From NCBI GenBank assembly GCA_019163175.1, contig JAFLKN010000045.1, positions 1 through 64,000 of the forward strand: a stretch of DNA of 64,000 bases. The letters are read 5' to 3'. Every line of letters starts with the position of its first letter. Position 1 is the stretch's first letter. The DNA comes from Prolixibacteraceae bacterium. Its GTDB lineage: Bacteria > Bacteroidota > Bacteroidia > Bacteroidales > Prolixibacteraceae. Below the pieces are notes generated by a model. The model did not search any database. It had not been told where the DNA came from and saw nothing but the letters and a program-made list of their open reading frames with translations. Positions 58,921 to 64,000 of the stretch are shown here, piece by piece. The translations under genes and the position numbers were made by a program.

Positions 58921-60906
58921 ATGAAAAGAATATTTACATCATTAATGAATCACAGTTACTTGCCATCCTGGATGGTCTTGTTTTGTGATTTGGCCATTTT
59001 TTCAATATCCTTTATTTTCAGTTATTTATTATCTCAAAATATTTCTGGTCATTTTCTTGACATGAATCTGATTTTTCTTCAGATGTTGACAGGAGTTCCA
59101 TTCTTTTACCTTGCATATTATATGCTTCAACCCCATAGGGGAATTATTCGCCATTCAACAACACAGGATGCGGCGATAATTATTCTAGCACATCTCATAA
59201 TAACCATGGGATTGATGACAGTATCACTTTTAGGCCATGTATTTGCAAATAAATTCGCTATACCTTATTCAATCGTATTGATACATTATTTCATTTCTGT
59301 ATTGATAATGATTTCCTTTAGATTCTCCATAAAGTTTATATTTTACTATTTATCAGTTCTTCCAGGTGAAGTTCATAAGGTTTTAATTTTCGGAGCTGGC
59401 AATAAAGGACAAATTACTCGCGAGGTTATTGAGAAAGATAGAAGTTTGGGAATAAAACTTATTGGGTTCATTGATGACAATTGGCAATTGCAAAATAAAA
59501 TTCTGGGTGGATTACCGGTTTATTCAGAAGAAAAGGCCTTTGAAATGATCATTGGGTCCGAAAAAGTAAAAGAAATTATTATAGCAATTAACCATGACAA
59601 AATATCGAATGATAGACGTCGACAGATCATTAACCTTTGTCTGGAAAAGCATATTAAGGTCAGCGATGTTCCTGACACTTCATTATGGATTGATGGTTCA
59701 TTATCGGTAAAGCAAATAAAAGAAATACAAATTGAAGATTTACTTGGAAGGGATCCCATTGTATTAAATAAAGATAGAATTGCTCAAGGATTGTACCGAC
59801 AGACCATCTTGGTCACTGGAGCTGCTGGATCAATCGGTTCAGAACTTATTAGACAGATATTAAATTTTCATCCTGGCCAAATAATTTTGGTTGATCAGGC
59901 TGAGTCTGCCCTCTTTGATCTTCAAACTGAAATTAAGGATAAGCTAAATGGTTTGAATACCATTTTTGTTATTGGAAGTGTAACCGACAAGTTCAGGATG
60001 AGAAAAATATTTCAGAAATACCGCCCTGAAGTAGTGTTCCATGCTGCTGCTTACAAACATGTTCCACTTATGGAAATTCAACCTTATGAAGCGATAAAAT
60101 GTAATATAGGCGGAATAAAAGTTATGGCAGACCTATCTGTTGAATTTGGAGTTGACAAATTTGTAATGGTTTCAACTGACAAAGCTGTAAATCCTACAAA
60201 CGTGATGGGAGCAACCAAAAGAATTTGTGAAATCTATGTTCAATCACTTTCACAAATTCCAGACATGAAAACACATTTTATAACCACTAGGTTTGGAAAT
60301 GTGCTGGGCTCCAATGGATCTGTAATTCCCTTATTTAAAAAGCAAATTAGCAAAGGTGGCCCAATTACTGTGACTCACAGAAATATTACCCGTTACTTTA
60401 TGACTATTCCTGAAGCATGTCAGCTGGTTCTTGAAGCTGGGTTTATGGGTAAGGGTGGAGAAATATTTTTGTTTGATATGGGTCAGCCAGTGCAAATCTA
60501 TGATCTGGCTGAAAAAATGATATTACTTTCAGGTTTAACACCACACAAAGACATTAAAATTGAAATTTCAGGATTAAGACCAGGTGAAAAACTGTATGAA
60601 GAACTTTTAGCCTCTGCTGAAGACACATTGCCATCCTTTCACAATAAAATCCTGATTGGAAAGATCCGACACTATAACTACAATGACCAGAACCTAAAAG
60701 TAACTGAATTACTTAATAGTATTACAAGAGAAAATGATGAATCTTTGGTTGCGAGAATGAAAGATCTTGTTCCTGAATTCATATCAAACAATTCAGTATT
60801 TGAATCATTAGACAAGCAGGATAAAGATGCGAGTTCAAATGGACCGCATAGAAAGATTAAATTACCAAGTGGCATTATTGCATCAAAATCTGATTTTTTC
60901 GCATAA
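58921..60906 (+). CDS. CapD/WbpM-type nucleoside-diphosphate-sugar 4,6-dehydratase
   Basis: This 661-residue protein has an N-terminal membrane part (four to five helices, residues about 18-145) and two Rossmann regions. The first has FGAGNKGQI (about residue 157). The catalytic one has TGAAGSIGSEL (from Thr299), FHAAAYKHVPLME, STDKAVNPTNVMGATK (Met429 where most SDR enzymes have Tyr, with Lys433) and ITTRFGNVLGSNGSV. The Met substitution is the hallmark of the WbpM/FlaA1 group of UDP-GlcNAc C4,6-dehydratases. It makes the 4-keto-6-deoxy intermediate for the epimerase at 56847. ATG 58921 is the start; an in-frame TTG at 58849 lies 72 bases earlier. Confidence 0.95.
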   Translation: MKRIFTSLMNHSYLPSWMVLFCDLAIFSISFIFSYLLSQNISGHFLDMNLIFLQMLTGVPFFYLAYYMLQPHRGIIRHSTTQDAAIIILAHLIITMGLMTVSLLGHVFANKFAIPYSIVLIHYFISVLIMISFRFSIKFIFYYLSVLPGEVHKVLIFGAGNKGQITREVIEKDRSLGIKLIGFIDDNWQLQNKILGGLPVYSEEKAFEMIIGSEKVKEIIIAINHDKISNDRRRQIINLCLEKHIKVSDVPDTSLWIDGSLSVKQIKEIQIEDLLGRDPIVLNKDRIAQGLYRQTILVTGAAGSIGSELIRQILNFHPGQIILVDQAESALFDLQTEIKDKLNGLNTIFVIGSVTDKFRMRKIFQKYRPEVVFHAAAYKHVPLMEIQPYEAIKCNIGGIKVMADLSVEFGVDKFVMVSTDKAVNPTNVMGATKRICEIYVQSLSQIPDMKTHFITTRFGNVLGSNGSVIPLFKKQISKGGPITVTHRNITRYFMTIPEACQLVLEAGFMGKGGEIFLFDMGQPVQIYDLAEKMILLSGLTPHKDIKIEISGLRPGEKLYEELLASAEDTLPSFHNKILIGKIRHYNYNDQNLKVTELLNSITRENDESLVARMKDLVPEFISNNSVFESLDKQDKDASSNGPHRKIKLPSGIIASKSDFFA

Positions 60907-60971
60907 TAGAAAGCTTAAACTTCGATTTATTAAATAAATAAACCAAAATTGACAACCATAATCAAATAAAA

Positions 60972-61757
60972 ATGAAAAGCCAAAATCTAATTTTAATTCT
61001 AATTGTAATATCAATATTAAGTTCATGCCGGTCCCCAAAAGAGTTTACTTACTTTCAGGATGTAAATACCGACCAGCACATTGCAGGTGTTTCAAACAAT
61101 GTACAAGAATATAAGGTAAAAACTTACGACAACTTATATGTCAGTATAAAGACACTAAATCCAGAAGTAAATGTATTGTTTGATCCAAATCAATCTTCAT
61201 CTAGTTATGGATCAGGGACAACAATGATGTATGGAGATAATGTTTCTCAATATATTAATGGTTATCAAGTTGACTCCTTAGGAATAATATCTTTGCCAAT
61301 AATCGGTAGTGTTGAGGTTATCGGATTAACTTTAAAGCAGATACAAAATAAAATTCTAAAAAAATCACTTGAGTTCCTTAAGGATCCAACTATAAAAGTT
61401 AAATTACTAAGTTTCAAGGTTAACATTAGCGGAGAAGTTCGAAATCCTGGAGTTTACTACTCATACAATGAAAAATTGAGTATTTTGGAAGCAATAAGTA
61501 TGGCCAACGGAGTTACTGACAATGCAAAACTCGAAGAGGTTATAGTAATAAGACCAACAACCAATGGATCTAACAGCTACAATCTTAATCTAACAAAAAA
61601 AGATATCCTTGCCTCCGAAGCATTTTACTTGCAACCAAATGACATGGTATACATAAAACCTAGCAAAAATAAACGTATGGAATTGAATACAACCTCCTAT
61701 TCCTTATTTTTATCCACAGTTACAACTGCACTACTTGTCATTAGTATATTTAAATAG
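60972..61757 (+). CDS. Wza-type polysaccharide export lipoprotein
   Basis: This 261-residue protein has a lipoprotein signal with lipobox ILSSC (Cys19). The Poly_export domain (EYKVKTYDNLYVSIKTLNPEVN, SLGIISLPIIGSVEVIGLTLKQIQ) is followed by one SLBB region (VNISGEVRNPGVYYSYNEKLSILEAISMANGVTD, here in part) and a C-terminal hydrophobic segment (about residues 240-258). It forms the outer-membrane polysaccharide channel together with the Wzc-type protein downstream. The short form, with one SLBB repeat and a C-terminal helix, is usual in Bacteroidota. The 69-base gap to the Wzc gene has an A-tract but no clear terminator. Confidence 0.93.
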   Translation: MKSQNLILILIVISILSSCRSPKEFTYFQDVNTDQHIAGVSNNVQEYKVKTYDNLYVSIKTLNPEVNVLFDPNQSSSSYGSGTTMMYGDNVSQYINGYQVDSLGIISLPIIGSVEVIGLTLKQIQNKILKKSLEFLKDPTIKVKLLSFKVNISGEVRNPGVYYSYNEKLSILEAISMANGVTDNAKLEEVIVIRPTTNGSNSYNLNLTKKDILASEAFYLQPNDMVYIKPSKNKRMELNTTSYSLFLSTVTTALLVISIFK

Positions 61758-61826
61758 CTTTCATTCAATTTATTTATAATAGTCAAATTTGTTTTACGCT
61801 AAACAAAAAAAAAAACAAAGTACATA

Positions 61827-64000
61827 ATGGAAAAATTTGAAGACTTTTTTGATTCCATGGAATCAAAAAACAAAGAGATTAGACAAAGCATAGTATTAAA
61901 ATACATAAAAAATTGGTATTGGTTTTTAATATTTTGTTTACTGGGAATTTCAGGAGGATTTGTAATCTTTAAACTTACACCTCCATCATATATGGTTCAA
62001 AGTAGATTATTAATTCCATCAGAAGATAATGCGATTAGTGCATTACTTCCTTTTGATAGTCCATTAATGCCAAAAAATCAAAAAATAGAGAATCAGATTG
62101 GAATTCTTCAATCTTTTACTTTATACAAAAAAGCCTTAGAAAATCTAAATTGGAAAGTTACTTTTTTTAAAAATGATAGGTTCCAGCTATTTGAATTATA
62201 TGAAAATAAGCCTTTTGATGTGAAGGTTTCGAAAGATGCCTATAATTTAACAGGATTTATGCTGAAAATTGTGCCACTAAATGATTTTGAATACGAAATA
62301 TCAGGTGATGATAAAATTTATCAGGATGGGATTAAGCAAGCTTTTCAATTTAACGAAAGGGGAAAATTTAACTCCACATACAAGAATCAGCATTTTGAAT
62401 TTATACTTAACAAAAAAAATTGCGAGATTGGAGAAAAGTATCTTATGATTTTTAATGATTTTAACAATTTGACACAGAATTATCTGAGTGACGTAAAAAT
62501 AAATCTTGAAGATCAAAAATCTGAATTAATTAATGTTCATTTAATTGGCCCTATCCCAAAAAAAAGTGCAGACTTCATTAATGAATTGAATCAAGTTTTC
62601 ATCTCGTTTGGAATGAAAAAGAAAAACCAAACATCGGAGAATTCTATTAATTTTATAGACACAACATTAATTGGAATTTCCAATTCACTCAAAAACGCTG
62701 AGTTTAATCTAAGTAATTATAGAAAGGAAAACAAGGTTCTGGATATGGGAACAGAAGCAACTGTAATTTATCAGAAACTGGAGGAGATTGAAAATGAAAA
62801 ATATCTTGCAAAGATGCGGATTGATTATTATCGAAATTTACAATCTTATCTGGGTGATGCAAAAAAAATAAAACAAATGGTTAATCCATCAATTATTGGA
62901 GTTACAGATCCTGGATTAACAAGTTTGCTTCCAAAACTGACAGACCTATATAGTAAAAGGGAAGTTCTTTTATATAGTGTAGAAACCAACAATCCAAGTC
63001 TGATTCTTTTGGAAAAAGAAATACAGTTAACCAGTAATGCGTTATTAGAAAACTTAAATAATTTGCTAAAGAATGCAGAAATTGAAATGCAAGGAATGGA
63101 AAATAGGTTTGCTGCCATACAGGAAAGGCTAGGTAAATTGCCTGATACTGAAAGAAAATTAGTCAGCATTCAGCGTGATTTTACTCTTAATAACGAATTG
63201 TATACGTACATGTTACAGAAAAAAGCGGAAGCTTCAATTTCATTAGCGTCAAATATACCTCAAGTTCAGATTATTGATGACGCAATGGTAGAAGCCGCTT
63301 CAATGGTTGGTCCAAATTTGTATATGAATTTAATAGGTGGGTTGGGGATAGGATTTATGATTCCTTTCTTATTCATATTAATAGTAGATTTATTCAATAC
63401 AAAGCTGGAAACAATTGAGGAAGTAACAAAGCTCTCAAAAATACCAACATTGGATGGAATTATTCACTCAAACTATAAAAATAGTTTGCCTGTTTTTAAT
63501 AATCCACATTCAGGTATTGCTGAATCATTTCGTGTATTAAAAGTAAATCTTAAGAATTCATTGAATAGTGCTGACAAAAAAGTTATTTCAGTAAATTCAT
63601 TGGTTCCGGGTGAAGGAAAATCTTTTATTTCTTCCAATTTAGCATCCATATTATCATTAGGAGCAAACAACAAAAAGGTACTTCTAGTTGAAGGTGATTT
63701 ACGGAAACCTATGCTAAATGGGTTATTCGGCACTAACAATGGAATTGGCCTTAGCACATACTTATTATACAATAATAATTTTGACGAAATTATTATAAAA
63801 ACTGTTTACGAGAATTTATTCTTTGTGCCCGCTGGTGAAATGTCTCCTAACCCAACAGAGCTTCTAGAGAATGGAAGATTCTCTCATTTCATTGAAGAAG
63901 CTAGAAAAAAATATGATTACATTATACTAGACAACGCTCCTGTATCATTAGTTCCGGATGGGTTGATGACAAGCAAACATGCTGATGCTAATATTTTCAT
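61827..64000 (+). CDS. Wzc-type chain-length determinant with BY-kinase domain, 3' end off window
   Basis: The frame is open from ATG 61827 to the window edge (724 codons, no stop). A first membrane helix (WYWFLIFCLLGISGGFVIF, about residues 31-50) starts the Wzz domain. A long coiled-coil periplasmic region follows (PDTERKLVSIQRDFTLNNELYTYML), then a second helix (about residues 510-535) and a cytoplasmic bacterial tyrosine kinase domain. Walker A is SLVPGEGKS (Lys598), Walker A' reads LLVEGDLRKP with Glu where Asp is usual, and Walker B is YIILDNAPV. It sets chain length and, by autophosphorylation, controls Wza-dependent export. The tyrosine-rich tail lies outside the window. Confidence 0.94.
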   Translation, partial: MEKFEDFFDSMESKNKEIRQSIVLKYIKNWYWFLIFCLLGISGGFVIFKLTPPSYMVQSRLLIPSEDNAISALLPFDSPLMPKNQKIENQIGILQSFTLYKKALENLNWKVTFFKNDRFQLFELYENKPFDVKVSKDAYNLTGFMLKIVPLNDFEYEISGDDKIYQDGIKQAFQFNERGKFNSTYKNQHFEFILNKKNCEIGEKYLMIFNDFNNLTQNYLSDVKINLEDQKSELINVHLIGPIPKKSADFINELNQVFISFGMKKKNQTSENSINFIDTTLIGISNSLKNAEFNLSNYRKENKVLDMGTEATVIYQKLEEIENEKYLAKMRIDYYRNLQSYLGDAKKIKQMVNPSIIGVTDPGLTSLLPKLTDLYSKREVLLYSVETNNPSLILLEKEIQLTSNALLENLNNLLKNAEIEMQGMENRFAAIQERLGKLPDTERKLVSIQRDFTLNNELYTYMLQKKAEASISLASNIPQVQIIDDAMVEAASMVGPNLYMNLIGGLGIGFMIPFLFILIVDLFNTKLETIEEVTKLSKIPTLDGIIHSNYKNSLPVFNNPHSGIAESFRVLKVNLKNSLNSADKKVISVNSLVPGEGKSFISSNLASILSLGANNKKVLLVEGDLRKPMLNGLFGTNNGIGLSTYLLYNNNFDEIIIKTVYENLFFVPAGEMSPNPTELLENGRFSHFIEEARKKYDYIILDNAPVSLVPDGLMTSKHADANIF

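Noticed and set aside
1-64000. tRNA, rRNA, CRISPR arrays, prophage or integrase genes
   Set aside because: Reading both strands gave no cloverleaf with CCA end, no rRNA segments, no regularly spaced repeats and no integrase or phage structural motifs.

Overview
The window reads as a chromosomal segment of a Bacteroidota bacterium, most likely a Bacteroidales/Marinilabiliales-type carbohydrate degrader. The evidence is a type IX secretion C-terminal domain, a head-GIN (DUF2807) lipoprotein, UpxY-type antitermination in front of a polysaccharide locus, TAnnTTTG -7 promoter elements, almost no Shine-Dalgarno sequences, and several exported glycoside hydrolases. There are no rRNA or tRNA genes and no CRISPR array. 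Two genes run off the edges: a CheB-CheR-PAS protein on the left and a Wzc-type tyrosine kinase on the right.

Region 1 (1-11.3 kb): the CheB/CheR/PAS protein; an exported PQQ-type beta-propeller; an ECF sigma factor followed by a His-rich two-helix membrane protein; a heterodimeric ABC exporter with one degenerate and one consensus ATP site; a 720-residue Asp-box beta-propeller carrying a T9SS sorting domain; a small exported protein.

Region 2 (11.3-17.8 kb): a GH125 alpha-mannosidase (minus strand), divergent from an ECF sigma / membrane anti-sigma-like / beta-strand protein operon. A head-GIN lipoprotein and two small beta-barrel-like proteins follow. The sigma gene and the head-GIN gene share an ECF-type promoter, GCAACC-N16-GTC, which suggests an autoregulated envelope regulon.

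Region 3 (17.8-34.7 kb): mostly core and accessory metabolism. It holds an EamA transporter, a YkgJ cysteine-cluster protein, a fused RimB-like protease/RimK-like ATP-grasp ligase, tpiA, a J-domain/HIRAN pair, prmA, a PLD-family protein, GH5, YhcH, a ferredoxin-nitroreductase, an exported esterase, an endonuclease/exonuclease/phosphatase-family protein, an FAD oxidoreductase, a GH2 enzyme and a DUF3472 lipoprotein.

Region 4 (34.8-39.9 kb): a compact five-gene heterodisulfide-reductase-like operon, C1-B-A-C2-(E+D fusion). Its order resembles the bacterial sHdr gene clusters, but it ends in a membrane-anchored HdrE-HdrD-like fusion that could connect it to menaquinone. This is the most interesting system in the window.

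Region 5 (39.9-64 kb): a markedly AT-richer exopolysaccharide/capsule locus. It opens with an orphan IS3-type orfA and a UpxY antiterminator. It continues with a UDP-sugar epimerase, Wzx flippase, GT11 fucosyltransferase-like enzyme, Wzy-like polymerase, five GT4-like transferases, two LbH acyltransferases, a WecG/TagA/CpsF transferase, a Gfo/Idh/MocA oxidoreductase with an unrecognised partner, a second epimerase, a WecA-like initiating transferase, a CapD/WbpM dehydratase, Wza and Wzc. Base composition partly returns to that of the flanking chromosome from about 54.9 kb, so the locus looks mosaic: a variable glycosyltransferase core attached to a more conserved sugar-synthesis and export module.
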